Source of the DNA: Haliclystus octoradiatus | Lineage: Eukaryota > Cnidaria > Staurozoa > Stauromedusae > Haliclystidae | DNA: 64,000 bases | NCBI GenBank assembly: GCA_916610825.1 | Contig: OU744452.1 | Location: 15,959,103 to 16,023,102 of the forward strand | Reading direction: 5' to 3' | Shown: one piece after another, positions 1 to 15,300 of the stretch | How the letters are laid out: each line of letters begins with the position of its first letter | How positions within the stretch are numbered: the stretch's first letter is position 1 | Position numbers and translations under genes: made by a program | Notes under the pieces: generated by a model | Database searches by the model: none | Seen by the model: the letters and a program-made list of their open reading frames with translations, nothing else | Told to the model about the DNA's origin: nothing

Positions 1-389
1 CAAATAAAGGAGCATACATTTTGTTCTGAACAAATTTAAAAGATATCTATACAGTAGAAACTGTCTATAACGGCACTCCTAAGGAGCTTTCAAAAGTATG
101 TTATAGGCGATGTGCCGCTATAGCCAATTATTTACTGAGAAGAAAGATACTAACTTTCATTAGGCACAACCGTTAAGTTCAGTAAGTTATAACGTTAAAT
201 CTTTATTAAACGTTATTAAGTTAATGTAAATCTGTTATAAAAGGTGACGTTATAAACGGTTTCTATACCGTATTCTTCTTCAGATAAAATATTGTAAGGG
301 GTATTTTTTAAATTAAATTGGCACTCCTCTCATCTCCTTAAACAGTTACCCCATCCATAGGACTCTATTCTATAGTCTAATCAATAATA
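1..389. other. WDR6 3' flank with pogo-like TIR sequence
   Basis: No gene is seen. Positions 50-267 look like a degraded short inverted-repeat element: the left end TACAGTAGAAACTGTC and a roughly inverted copy ending near 267 belong to the dispersed TACAGTCAAACCTG family noted elsewhere in the window. A minus-strand AATAAA lies near 204, about 185 bases after the WDR6 stop, and could serve as its poly(A) signal. Confidence 0.4.
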
Positions 390-3300
390 TTATATTTCTA
401 ATCCGCTATTTTTGTCATCTTCAATTGATAATGTATGAACCCCTGCTCCGCAGACTGCCATATGTAATTTGGAGCTACAAAAAATAATACCAAAAAAAAG
501 ATGTAATAAGTATATCAAAATTTACAACAAATAAAATATAATCCACCGCACATGTTTTTATCCAAATAATACTTTTTGGGAGATTGATCGCTTAAATATC
601 GAATACCCTAATGATGATTCTGATCCATTTATTCTATAAATGTTTTCTATCCTCCGGGGGTGGGGGTAACTCCAGCTCTTCAGGGACGAGGGGGTGCCAC
701 TTTGGAAAAAGGTGAAGTACCCAAAAGTTTTAGCAGGCTGATTGATTTTAAGTAAATATACAAAAATTATGCAAAACTTTTTCAAATCTTCTCGAAAAAG
801 TCAAAGTTAGGATACCCAAAAGTTCCAAAATTTGAAATGTCATTCCCAAAAAGCTTTTTTCTCAGCTGGAACATGGACCCAAAAAAGTGGCACGTTCCCG
901 TATAGCCGTCAAATAGAGGTTACCCCCGCCCCTCTGTCCTCCTTATAAAACAATGTGAATCTGAAAACTAACTCTAAATATGTGAGCTACAGAAGCGATT
1001 TTTGGTTAAACTTTTTTTCTAACAAACAACTCAATTATAACCTTTCAAATACTCTTTCGCTCACAGGTGCTGCATTTGGAATTCCATTCGTAAGTTTCTG
1101 AGATTTACTTAATAAATAAATAGGGTAATAAAACAATATAGGGAAGTTCAATTCAATCCAGTAAATACGAGTTAAGATGCAAATTACGACATCATTAGTA
1201 GAATAAAAGTTGTCAATGTGAACCATAAACAAGTTGAATGATGAAGTTTCGATTCAAACTTATGTCATCTTCAGTATATACTTTGAAAATAAATATTCAA
1301 GTCATTTACATGGGTTTGGATAGTGAGTATCAATCACTATCAATCGAATTTTATTAGGAATGATCTATCAAAAAAGACCTGTACGTAGATCAGTCTGAAA
1401 GGGTACAAAAGGACAAGCTCCGCCAACGAGGGGCCTATTTATATAAAACATTTGAGAAACTGCAGCTTGAAAAAGTACTACACATTTTTACAACAGTATA
1501 AACTTTTTTCCCGACGCGGACTGTGAATATCCCTGACAAGCGACTACAGACATGTGTCCCCTATAAATGGTGCCACTCCTAAGTCAATCAGAGTGTAGAA
1601 TATCGTATGGTGCGTACCATAGTTAGTTTCTGCCAATTATAGTCAGTAAATATAGCAGTTTCCAATTTGGGTTGAAATTACCCCCTTTCATCGCAGAGTC
1701 TCGTACTGTTGAACTAAAGTCATCAAGCTTACCTATCATACCACACTGTCAATGCACTGATATCAGCTACATCTAATTCATATTTTATCAAAAGTTGCCA
1801 ATTACTTGATGACTTCGTGTTGTAATGCCAGATCTTCATTGTTTGGTCTACTGATGTTGATACAATACGATCATAATCGATCATCGCCGTCCCTGAAATT
1901 ATAATTATCAATACCATTTACAACATCATTCGTGCGATGGCTGAAATACACGAAATTCTGGCCATAAAAAAGTTTCGTCCAATTCCTATACAATACTATA
2001 TGACAATAAGATCAATAATGTGTGATATTTATCTAAGCCTGGCTTTCATGCACCTTGGATCTTTAATATTCAATTTTAGCAAATTTCTCTGGCTAGGATC
2101 TTCTCTACTTGTATGCTATTACAGAGGCTATAACCTATTCATTAAAGCTTCAAAAGCTTGTGTTGCACATTTTTATAGGTTAAACCACATATTGACTTAG
2201 ACTAGACTATTGTTTGTATGATGTGTGCAGCACGTGTGGTTATTAGGCATTTGTTGGGCATTTACCATTGTAATATGAAATAGAGCTGCAGTTGAACTAA
2301 TCCTGGTTAAACTCTAGTTTGGCTGTTGTCATTGTTGACTCATCTCCTAACTAATTGACTTGTAAGTTGAGAATTATTATATTTACTTGGTTATTCAATT
2401 CAGGTAATAATAACGATTTATTTATAGGTTAGTTGATGTATCCATCTGAGTGTACTCTGTTGCCCAGTCAATCGTTCCCCTTGTGTGTGACCCTGTAGGA
2501 TTGTGGGTGTCATAATCTCCTTACTGGGTGGTTCCCAATTATATACAAACATCTAACCTATATATACCTGTGATAGAGGAATGATGCGCTGACGTATGCT
2601 TTGAAGTATTGACGATAGCTAAGTTTATATCGTTGCCTGTTATTGAAACTTTGACATCATGAAGAGCAAGAGAATTATCATCTCCACCACTAATAATCCG
2701 TAAAATATCATCTAGAAAGAGGACAGAAAGATAAATGATATCAAGGATAGGAATCAAAAAGTCAGCGTACTGACAACTTAAGACAGCAATGAAGGCGACC
2801 GTCTTCTATTTCTAGAGGAATAGTTTGCACGCTTATTAGAGCAATAGGCCTCTTCGGACTTTGGAGTACGGAAATTTTATTGTATTATTTTCACAGTATA
2901 GCCTACATACCTTTTAGAATAAAGTCTAATGAGTTGACACCAGATTGATGAGCAGATAGACAAACCAGCAGGTCTTTTACACTTTCATGATGTATAACTT
3001 CCATTTTCAACTGAGAAATATCTTTGGAATAATTACTCAAGCGACAAACATTTTCCAATTGATTTGGTTCTCCATCATCTGATATCGTTTCTGATTTGAA
3101 ATCAACATACTTCTGCATAATCTCATTAACATCCCAAAATGCACATCTGCCGTCTGTTGCTGACGTTATGATGATACAACGATTTGTTAGTTTGGAAGTT
3201 GGAATGAGTAGTTTACGCGCTACTAGAACACAACGCTCATGAAATGTATTAACATTGAGTAAATCGAATGTTCTTTGTTTTAAATCAAAACCGTAGAGCC

Positions 3301-6300
3301 TGCGAATATCAGAAAAATGATCTTAAATAATTATACAGAAGAAGAGAAACAAAACAAGTTTGCATGAGCATTTATAAGTAAGGAGAAATTTTAACTGTTA
3401 TTTTAAAATTCTATGTACGTAATAAACAGATAATAGACTAGCTTGTGCGCAGCCTAAAACCCATCTTTGGTGAAAGTGTCAGGGTTTTCTCAAGGCTTGT
3501 GCTGTGTCAGGAAGATGACCTTTTCTGAGCAGTTCGCAGACTTTACACTTTCACCAAGATAGGTTTCAGTCAGCACGCAGGCTAATAATAGAACTATGAG
3601 CTAGAAGTTAGCATCAGCAATACAATTTCCTAAACGTTGGATACAAACTCATTGAATAACTTTCTCTCACTATACCTTCCCTTAGAAATGTTTTTCGAAA
3701 AGACTTTTAATAAAATAATTACAACAAACTGATTTAGAAGCTGTGATATTCTGATTATAGAAGTCTGATAGGTTTTGATAGAACATCATTATCATAACCA
3801 ACTTGATCAGCTACGTACTCTTTTTTAAAGAATTCCCATCATTCTATTCTGAGTTTAAACTTATCTGAATATTATTTTTGAAAATTTATGATACATAATT
3901 TTGTTTGCAACACATGTAGTTCAAACGTGCATTAGAGGCAACATATGATAGTTAAATTTGAGATTTGATTTGAGTCTTTCCAAAGATTTAAATTATCAAT
4001 ATGATGTAGATTTATCAATTTCTCGTAATCCCAAATGGTACACCGACATTTTCTATCAATTTTAAATTGAATTCTGCTAGCAGAAATCAATATCGTTTGC
4101 ATGTCGGTGAGGTCTGCCATATTAATATACTTTGGTGTGTACGTTAGTGCAAACGTTATACTACAATCTATTCGGTGAACCGTAAACAATAATTCCGGGT
4201 AGAACTAGACCTGTGCCACATTCCCCTGTAATCCGCGTTACCAACGGCCGTTTCGTATAGGGTAGATGCAGAGTAGCGGAATTCTGAGCCTTGTGGAGCT
4301 AGGCTAGAGTAGAACGAGAAACCATTTTCGTGCAACTGTTACTGCATAATGGCAGTTGCATAATCTATTTTGATTTTCCAGAATACCGTCGGTCTTACCT
4401 TATCCGTCCATCAGAACATGCGGTTCCGATAACATAAAGTCCATTACTATTCGTTTGGTTATCATTCAAGTCATTACAGTCAAATACGCATGCGTCAATA
4501 AATCTTAAATCGGTTCCAATCTCCATTTTTTGTTTCAAAACCTTATTAGTAGTACCACGGATTTCAGCAATCAATGTCCATTCCATCGACGTTGATTGGC
4601 TACTTGCACAACCAATAGGATTCGTTTGCCAACATTTTAATGAACTGCGACTACCACAAGTGACGTACAATCTAGAACACTGTTGTTGAGAATCTGTTGC
4701 ATTTGATTGACAGCAAGCATTAATAATTGATTTAACAGCCCCGACATGACCAGTAATTGATGACGTACATTTTAGTTTTTCAGTTTTTGAAGGTGTATCT
4801 TTCGATAGATATCGTCAAGGTGAAATTCAATATTTAATCATTGGAAATATAAGTTTCCATAAAAAAGAAATCTGTACCAAATGACAGCTATAAAAACGCG
4901 GTGTTTTTTATCGCTGTCATTTGTTACAAATTTAATAAGCAATAATTTATTAAAAAAGAAATCGTCTTGAAAATTTATTTAAAAAGAGTTTGTACGATTC
5001 GGTTTCCAGAATCTTTTTATAACTTCAAACTTTGACTACTATAGACAGGTGGCCGCTATATAGAGGTAACCGTTATATCACGTTTGACTGGAGAAACATG
5101 AAACAGAAGCTATTAAAATTTTGACAACTGATCGTAAATTCTAACATTAAAAACTGTGCAGCGTATTAATTTGAATTCTATAATGGCTTTTACACTGGTT
5201 TAATCAAAAGCATTTTTACAATCTAGTTAAATAAAGTTCAATAAAAAAGGATACATGACAAAATATTGATAGTTGTGTCCTCACTTCCTGTTGCCAATAG
5301 ATACGAAATACAATCTAAAAATGAATTAAACATGTATAACACAGGTTGTTTATTTAGATCGGGTCATGATTCAAAGTTACAATATCGGAATTATATCGGA
5401 TTTGATCGGTACTAGGAATATCAACATCGAACACCAATCAAGATTCACTCACGAGAAAAATCAAATTCGAGATACCATCTCTATGTTTAATTAACAGTGA
5501 TAAATGAAGTATAAATCAAATATGGTAGACGTTACCATGACTTTAACGTTGACGTGACCAAATGGAAAACCATCTCAAAAACTATGGTCGCACCAGATGA
5601 TTTAAACACGATAAACAGAATACTGGATGATAATTAAATTACGAGCGAATGTCTACAGTATATAGGATAGGTAATTTTATAGCAACAAACCAAGCAATAT
5701 AAACATTGTTAAAGTGAAGTAATTACGATAGTATATAGTATGCAAAAAACATTAAATTTCATAAAGTTGAAAAAATTCTTGCGAATGTGCGATTATTTCT
5801 CATTTTGAAGACCGCGGCAAACGGTCGCTAAACATTTACTTGCACATCGTCATGATCAAATACATCATTTGGTGAATGTTATTAGTTTGATGGTTAGCCT
5901 CGTAATGAAAATCCCCGTCAGACTCTCCGGATTACCATACAATCCCGCATTCTTGGTTTCAATTTTCTTAGAGTTTTGATTGACTAATATACTTAAGAAG
6001 ATGATATAACTTTTCAGTTTTAGTCCAACCCATTAGCCATTAAGTTATATATATATTATTAGGTTTTAAATAAATAGAGTCAATGACTACACATTTTTTC
6101 TGTTACTCAGAGTTTTACACTTTATGTGATCTTCAGACAGAGTAAAATCGCATCTCATAAAGCGTGAAATCTTCAGACAGAGTAAAATCGCATCTCATAA
6201 AGCGTGAAATCTTCAGACAGAGTAAAATCGCATCCCATAAAGCGTGAAATCTTCAGACAGAGTAAAATCGGATCGCATAAAGCGTGAAATCTTCAGACAG

Positions 6301-9300
6301 AGTAAAATCGCATCTCATAAAGCGTGAAATCTTCAGACAGAGTAAAATCGCATCGCATAAAGCGTGAAATCTTCAGACAGAGTAAAATCGCATCTCATAA
6401 AGCGTGAAATCTTCAGACAGAGTAAAATCGCATTGCATAAAGCGTGAAATCTTCAGACAGAGTAAAATCGCATCTCATAAAGCGTGAAATCTTCAGACAG
6501 AGTAAAATCGGATCGCATAAAGCGTGAAATCTTCAGACAGAGTAAAATCGCATCTCATAAAGCGTGAAATCTTCAGACAGAGTAAAATCGCATCCCATAA
6601 AGCGTGAAATCTTCAGACAGAGTAAAATCGGATCGCATAAAGCGTGAAATCTTCAGACAGAGTAAAATCGCATCTCATAAAGCGTGAAACTCTGAGTAAC
6701 AGAAAAAATTTGTAGTCATTGACTCTATTTATTTATCTACAGTTCTGTCATTTACTGACATTGAGCACTATAACACTGCGATTGGATCAACAATCAAGTA
6801 ATCACTATTATTAGTTTTTATATATCTTATTGGTATCTTATTGAACTCTATAATAAACCTCTCACCCTGTGCAAAGGCATAATTTCTTTCCATCACACAT
6901 TCAAGTAAAGGAGATTTTCTACGAGGCGAAATATTCCGCGATCACGATATTTTCAAGAGTAAAATGTTATACTACGCATGCGCTTTAAACAAAAATTGGT
7001 TGCCCAATGTGACGTTTTACATTCAGAATTGTAGCAGGCACGGAATTGTGCCTGGTTGTTCTCAATCTTTATAGAGCAAACCTCGGGTGATAATTTCTAG
7101 TTTCTACATAGATATTAGTTAGATAATTAATGGAGTACTATGGTTATGCACAATCTTCAACGATTTCAGACGTCAGATTCTTAATTGAATATTTGGAATA
7201 ATTGGATACATGTTCAGAATGACAATACGTAACTGTCTGTTTTGATCTTCAAAATATTCTGTTTTCCCACTTATGGTTTCCTATTGTTATCAATTAAATT
7301 AATGTAAAAATGAAAATGTCTGCGTCTGAGTTTTAATGAATTTCAGTCATAAATCCTGTATATGAATGTTCTTTGGATCTAAAGTAGATAATCGGCGCCA
7401 TAAATGCACAAACCCTAACACCTGTAGTTAACATCACCTATTAATAACTTAAGCTGAAGCTATTAGAAAATTTCTATATAACATGGATTACGTGTATACA
7501 GGGGGCGGTGGGGGCAACATAAGATACAAATCTATAGATAATCCTTAATCAGACAATTAATGTCGTGCTATATCCCTCCCTGCTAAATCCCCTCCCTCTC
7601 TTTAGAAATTGCTTCAAAATTCACCTCAATAGTGTTATTCTCAGAAATTCTAAATCAATATACAGTCGAAGGTGATCAACATCCTCCTCTTTGGTAAAGC
7701 TAAATATCAGACTCAAAAGTGGAACCAACCAGGGAATTAGGGGGGATATTAAGCAAGGTGGGATATTTAAAAAAGTGGATATTTATCATGAAAACCCAGT
7801 GGCAAATGACATGAAACATAAACTGAAAATCGTTATCATGTAACAGTATAGTAGCTCAGACAGTGGTCTCGCTGGTCTGCCGGGAAATTCGTCACAAATT
7901 CTCTTGAAGTCCCAGAAAAATTGGATTCTCTATCTTCAAACAATTGTACGTGTTGTTATACTAATGATCTCAAGCGCAACATTACAGGTTAATTCCACAA
8001 ACTTCACGGCAGAACGTGTTTCACTGTCACGTTCGTAAAATCATATGCGCAGATCGTAGCAAAAAGAGTTCTTGTTGCGTCAAGTTAAAATAGGCTATAT
8101 GCAGACTATAAATTTTCCAGTGAAATCGTAGTTTTAATAAATTTTTCTTAAAAGATGAATTCGTCATGTCAAATTGAACATTTTTTCCTTTTTAATGTAT
8201 TTTATTCGGTTGAAAATGTCATATTTGTATAATCAGACTAAACAACATTTTATTTAATTTGAAGATGGTATTTAACGATTAAAATAATTAGCAATATTCC
8301 AATATCTGAAATTGAATGATTTAAAACGTGTACAGAAATGCTTGTCAATTAATCTCATGAAAATGTGAATTTTGGAAATCTTTCATTTCAAGTCGAGCTA
8401 AAATCAAAACAGTAAAGCTATATGGTAAACGGAATCCTCATCTAGGAAAACGATATTGTGAATTTTCATAATAAAAAGGCAATCGCAAGAGTGGTTTTTG
8501 CTGATTAAAATTGTCTGAAAAATCTCAGGTGGGGTCTTGGTACCCTCTGGCTGGTACTTCAAACGAATTACTCTGTTTTTAAGTCAAGTAATCTCGAAAA
8601 GACAAATTGATGAATTGGCTCAGATCAATGGATTACTTGTTCTGACCGTAGTTACTTTTTCGACAGGTTTTCAAGGTCTAAGGTCGAGTTCAATATACAC
8701 ACGACACGACACGAGTCACAATAGAGTGACGACACGCGACTAACGAGAAATCAAAATTAGTCCTAAAAAGATTGAGGATTTTATTTTGATAAGAATATAG
8801 TCTAGAGAAGCCGATAAACGATAAAGAAAGAATTTAAGGAAATTTAAAATAATAACAATTAACCAAAAATTTGTTTGAAACATTTTCTGGTAGTTTCTAA
8901 ATTGTATTTAATTAATTGGTAACTTTTTTTCGAGAGCATAAATATTTTCAAAAGTTTATGGGTTTAGTGTGCGATTAACGTTGTCGATCAATGGGTTCCT
9001 ATAGGTTCCTATGAGTCTGATTGCAACCTGTTTGTTTCAGTTAAGTTGATGAACATTCGATTGATCAAACAACTTCAAACGGATACCGTTACTTTCGATT
9101 GCGGTTTTTAAAAAGGCAAAAACCTACGTCAAGCAACAAAGTCAAAAAGATTTTTTTAATATTATCCTGTAGTTATAACAGTCAAATATTTTCAATTGAG
9201 ATTATCTTATTGAGTAGCTCATTCCTATTCTTGCATAATTTATGTGCAGATAAAAGCGTACTCGTTCTTTATACACACAGAACACCTGCTATATAGCAAA

Positions 9301-12300
9301 GCGCGCGCCTAGAGACAACAGAGAAAATCGTAGAAAGCGCATAAAATTAGTTGCTTATGGCAGCCAAACCACCACGTGACCAAACAACATTTATATTACC
9401 TAGACAAAAATCATAATAAGAGCCCATTTGATATTGAAATAGCATTTGAGTTGAAAGGATGAATTCGTGTAAGATAATAATAATTCCGATATATCTATAT
9501 GATACTGTTGGCGTATAAGTCATGTCGCAGAACCATATTAAAGGGGATACATCTCAGAGTAATAAAGGGTTCAGTTGGGATTACGAACACGAAGATCTAA
9601 GCGAAAGACAAGAAGAAGCTAATCAGAGAATTTCATCCAATCAATTAGACATTATTAAGCGTGATCAACAATCTTCAATACATTACGGAAAAAACAACGT
9701 AACAAAAGGTGAACATTTATCAAGAATACAAAATTTTATAGAATCTATACCAGATAATAAAGCACTCGATTCCGACAGCAGTACAGTTAGTTACGGTAAT
9801 GTGAAACAACACATTAATAGAAAGTCTGGAAAGAATTCATCGAAAATACAAAATATTGGCAATAGCAACACTAACAATAACAACAACGGCATTAGCAACA
9901 GTAATCAAGTCAAATCGGTACGTAAAGCAAAGCCAATGGCACGACAAACATCATTATCAGAAAATAAAAACAAGAAAAGTAAACGCACAATTCCACGATA
10001 TATAACAATCGCTTTATTAGCTATAACAGCAATTATTTGTATATGTTGTGCTATTTTACATTATTATATCAAATATTATCCCATGAACTTAACATTGAAC
10101 CAAGGAGATGTACGTTTAATAGAATATTCAACCCATTTTTGTTCTGGTGTTGAAATCGAAGAAGGACCAATTCAACGACAACTAACTGTTTTATCGCAAG
10201 CAAAAATATCAACATTACGTTCGATATATTTACGTGAAGAAAAATTAAGAATCAATGCAGATGAAGTATGGAAAAGAGAATTTTATCTTGCTTCAAATTC
10301 TCAAATAACTATTGAAATCTCGAGTGATGATTTATATGAAGTTTACATTTTTAATAGTGCAAATGATTTTGAAATATGGGAACAAAGAAGAACATCTCCA
10401 ACGTATACATTCAAAGATAAATGTTGTATAAATAAACAAGAAAGAAGGGACATATATACACTAAAAACAAATGAAAAAGATGCCACTTTTGTATTCGTAT
10501 TACATCATCATAACGTACAAGCAATTGGCGCAACGATTGATTTACAAGCACGTTTCAATCGTTCATTACTAGATTATACATTAACAGAAGATGTATGCAA
10601 AGCTCAAGTCAATCACAAATGTCAAGTTGGATTAAAATTTGCATCAGATGATATTGTAGCAATTGAAGTACCATTAGATAAAAATGCATTTTATATTCCT
10701 TATGAACATACCATTACAGTGCAATGCAAAGGAAGAATTGTATTTTTCATGTTGGTTTATTTATTAATCTATATCAGTCTTGCTGTTATAATACTAGTAT
10801 TTTACAGCTGTTACGTGGGAATGAAAGTCTCTGAACTGAGAAAGGCATGCGGTTGTCTAACACCAGCTGAACGAGAAAAAAGATTAGCTATGGCATATGA
10901 CTCAAATTTAGATATTAATGTACGTTATTCTACTGCAACAGCTATCTCTGAGATGTATAATGATAGCAGCTATCAATGGGATGATGATGAATTTACAATT
11001 GATACAAAAACTAGAGATGGTTCAACTAGAAGTATTGGAAACACAACAACGAAAAGTGGTTTTGATGAAGCTGATAGCAGTTCGTCATCCACGGTTAAAT
11101 CAAGGAAACATCTATCAGTTTCTGATGCTGTATCGCATCATAGACAAGTACGAAAGCAGGCAAGTGATGTATTTCAATTACAAACGAATGAAATGAAGCA
11201 GAAATATGGAAATATACCTTTAACAGAAGATTACGTGTTAAGCGAAAGAGCAGATAGTGGGATGTCTTCAAACTCTAGCAATGAGGTGTCACCAGGCAAG
11301 GAACAAAAACAACAAGAACACGACGTAGACCAACAACAACAGCATCAACAACAACAGTTTTTACAGCCAGATTATCCAGGCAACGGTCAAGAAACAAATT
11401 CCGCCCTTTTACCAAGTATGCATTTGTACCCATCGCCACCTGCAGCGGACCGATTTATAAAACATGCAGAGCAATTATTAGCAGAAGCTGCCCAATCAGT
11501 TCAAGAACCTAACGTTGAAGAAATAGAAGATTCGCCAATACACAAGCTAACGCAGCTTTAACATAGCAAAAGCTCAACTTGATACTTTGTAGATTTATCC
11601 TACCTACATCCAAAATACTCCAAGAAGGATTAGTTCATTGTGAACCTTATAGCATGCATTCTCCCACATCGATATCCGTGCTTGTCAGATCTCGCATCAA
11701 TTGCTGTTTGTAATTTACTTGGACCAAGTCCCACCGTATGCAAAATAAATAATTTTACAAAATTCTACACATCAAACAATTTTTTTCATTAATTTTTCAG
11801 ATATGCAAATTTTCATATACATATATATATATAGAGATAGATAGCATATAAGCTACATTTTTATTAGATATCAAATGTACATAGAAATATACGAGGGTTT
11901 TATTTTAGTATTGAAATAATAAGCAAATTTGGTGCAATTTTTAAATGTAGTTGTGTTGACATTCGCTGGCACGAACAAATTCACATGTTCAAAATCAGAG
12001 ACAGATTTCTTTTACTTGAAAATTTGAAAATAAAAATTGAGAAATTGAGTTTGTTTCATTTGTATATTTGTATATTGTGTTAGAAATTAGGCTTTACATC
12101 AAACTTCAATAATGTCAACAATGTATCTCTTCAGAATCTAGCAATTGCGTCCAAGAAGTGCGACCAAAACATGTGCTTGAAATTCCGGATATATATCTCA
12201 ATGTCTCATACTTATAGGATATCAAAAAGGCGGGAACATGGCAACCTGGTTTTCAAAAAGGGAAAACAAACAAAAATAGCTTTTACAATGGCTTTAACTC

Positions 12301-15300
12301 AAATTGAACTATTTCATCGCGTGCAATGGTTATAGCTAATGTTTAATCGTGAGTCAACCAAGATAGTATTGAGTTAATGGTAAATTGACATGAATGCCTT
12401 TTAACCACGCGTTAAAATGTTGGCTTCGTGAAATACCTTACTTGAATCGGTGTAAAACATTCAATTGATCTCCCTACTGACTTTATCAATTCATATTTAC
12501 AAAGACTTATCGTAGCATTTTAGAGTCACGTAAATTTGAAGAAATGCACAATTCACAACACGCAAATAATTAGATTGAATGATCAATCCGGGATTGGAAA
12601 GTTCCGGTAGTCTCCGGCCAGATAAAGCTATAAGCATGATAGAAGCGAAAGAGAAAACTGCGATTGCTTGAAAACCGGATCCGGAGTCAGAACTGAGGCG
12701 AAAATCTTCTAATGCAATGATATGATGATCGCATGAATTATCAAACGTAATTTGATGATAGCGTGTCAGTAATAACGAATTACATTTTTCAATCAATGAT
12801 TATCGCAAGTGACTCGAATCTATATTATATCATAATTAAGTGATAATATTAGAATTCCAAGGAAATGAATTCTATTCAAATTGATTTTATTTTTCCATCT
12901 GTTGGTATTTAAAATTTATAATCTAATGACGTTATTTAATCGTTGTAGAAATTTTCTTGTTTTATCATTCTCAATCGTTCGTAAATAATTAAAGTAAAAA
13001 CTCAGTTAAAAACTCAGTGTAAACGTTACTTTTGATCATATCAATTAAATTTAACACGTGTTTGGATGCATTACACAAAAAACCTGAATTGGGCACCTGT
13101 GAGTCTGAAGGCAGTTACATTTGAATTCTGACAACCAAAATGTTCACACGAACAATATAATCTACACTAAATGAATATCACGTTTACACGCATGTACTAT
13201 CCAAATAAATATTTGTAACAAACGGCTAGCAATTTACAAATGTTAATTCAGCCCAGATAAGAATTCACTTGTAATAATCGTGCATAGTTCTGCATAGCTG
13301 TTCTATCAGATCATTCAGTTGTACTTTTCCAGTTACCCGCTTGTCATTCGCGTGTAAACAACATTTATTATTGTCCGGACAAAAGGTAGTGAGATGCTAT
13401 GCACTCATTTAAACAGCCGGCACAAACGACGCCAAAGCTAGTTAATCGTGTTTTTCCAGTTTAAACAACTTTATCATCAGGCAGCTTTCTTTCTCAATCG
13501 CATGATCCAATTACAATCATTCGCAAGCAGACTCATATCAGTATGCCGTCAACATCTTATTTTTATTTCAAATCAGGAGCAATCGGGAGGCGCCAGTAAC
13601 ACTCGTTGACGAACGAACGCCGAAAACCTTACATGGACAAAATTAATTCTGCTCAGGACAACTATCAATGCTACCCGGACGGATACCTTTCGACAGATCT
13701 AAATGAAAGCCAGGCTTTTACGAGATCCGTACTTTTCTTCGTCTCTCCCGGAAATGCAGCCTAAGGTTTCATCTTTGATATTACGTTTACAATTATCTAA
13801 ATTTCTAAATTTTGATCAACAGCTGGTTACAGGTTCATGAGTATACGTTATTCTCTTCAAGTCCAATCTTGAAATTTTATGAAAACTTAAAGAGAAAAAC
13901 TGTTCCGCAAAACTTCGAATTGAAAAACGCGGATTAGACACGGAGTGAATCTTTTCGCGGAGAGCAGATTGTAAATACTCTTTACTGATCTCAGCCGCGA
14001 CACTGCAGATCAATTTCAACAGATTTCATGGCAGATAGATAGGCCTTTGTTTATAAAGCAATCGTTTTATTACTTTTACAGATAAAACTTTCATGTGAAA
14101 TTTGCAGCTATACTGTCAACAATAAAATCCATTTATATATTTTTTATAATAGCAGACATTTTTCAGATATTTTCTAAGAACATCTGAAATTTCATAAATT
14201 CATAGAAAAAAAGCCAAATTTTGATTAACGCCTAGTTCAAAGACAGCTTTGTATACAATATATTTTATGCTTTCTCCGCATTATTCAATGCCAACACCCG
14301 CGTTTAAATAAATGGTTTAGGTAAGATTTAAAAATGTGTAAATCAGATAATCCGATTAAGTTGATTAATAATCTGATTGTAATTCGATAAAGATTAGATT
14401 GTGATAAGTCAATCTACATCTGAGATGGATGCACTGTGTTATAAACTGGATTGGTTTTCACTGTAAATCAAAGCCCCTGATTCATTGGACTTTGAACCCA
14501 AACGTAACACCTTTACGGGGCCTACACTAGGCGGGGACATGCCCATTTCAAAGGTCGCCTACTTACGCCTTTTGAATGCTGTTGGGGGGCAAACCATGAA
14601 AGTTTTTGAAAATTATTTTCATGATTAATTCAGAATTATATTCCAGATTAGGCATCGTTCTTTTGTATATTATAGTATAACAGTTTTATTGGAGTTCGAT
14701 ATATTTTGTGTTGAAACGATAATTTTTATTTTCAATTTCATAATTAATTAACGCTGAAAAACACAGACTGATTTAGCTGGATCTATTTTATCTTGATAAT
14801 CTTAGCTGATAAGTGCAGGTTCCTTCGATAAATGTGTGTTTTCTCATATCTTTGAATTCTGAATCAAAATATTCGTAGATGGTAATATTTTAATCGCCCT
14901 ATTTCGTTGTACAGTGTGTTGCTACGAGCTTTATTATTCCGTTTTCAGCTTGTGTTGATTTGTCTCGCCTCGTTAGAAAATGCGTGTTTTTCTCTGTGGA
15001 TTTTTCAGATCGTAGGTTAGCAATAAAGTTTCCTTCGTCCATCTCAGTGCATTATTGACTTAGTTTCGCTCCACATGTCCTATTTTTACGATAAGATAAT
15101 CTGAGATAGCTTTATCCCGGCCACATGAGCCTAGAGCCATCAATAACTCTGCATGAACACAGTAACGCACTTGACGCATGTCGAATGAGCCCCTGGGCAT
15201 AGTAATATACGAGCTTCACATGTTAACATCATTGCATGACTGAGATTGAAAAAAGTGTTTCCCAGCCCTTGTGATTAACCACCCAACCCAAATGACATTG

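Noticed and set aside
3932-4189. Minus-strand ORF with a WD-like TIWDYEKL stretch
   Set aside because: The exons on both sides (4,399-4,798 and 2,911-3,299) join directly in phase across this interval, so it is intronic.
6131-6690. CRISPR-like regular array
   Set aside because: The units are contiguous 40-bp repeats without unique spacers, and lie within a eukaryotic MITE.
12497-12796. 99-residue minus-strand ORF as missing WDR6 exon
   Set aside because: No WD-repeat pattern or resemblance to the expected WDR6 segment.
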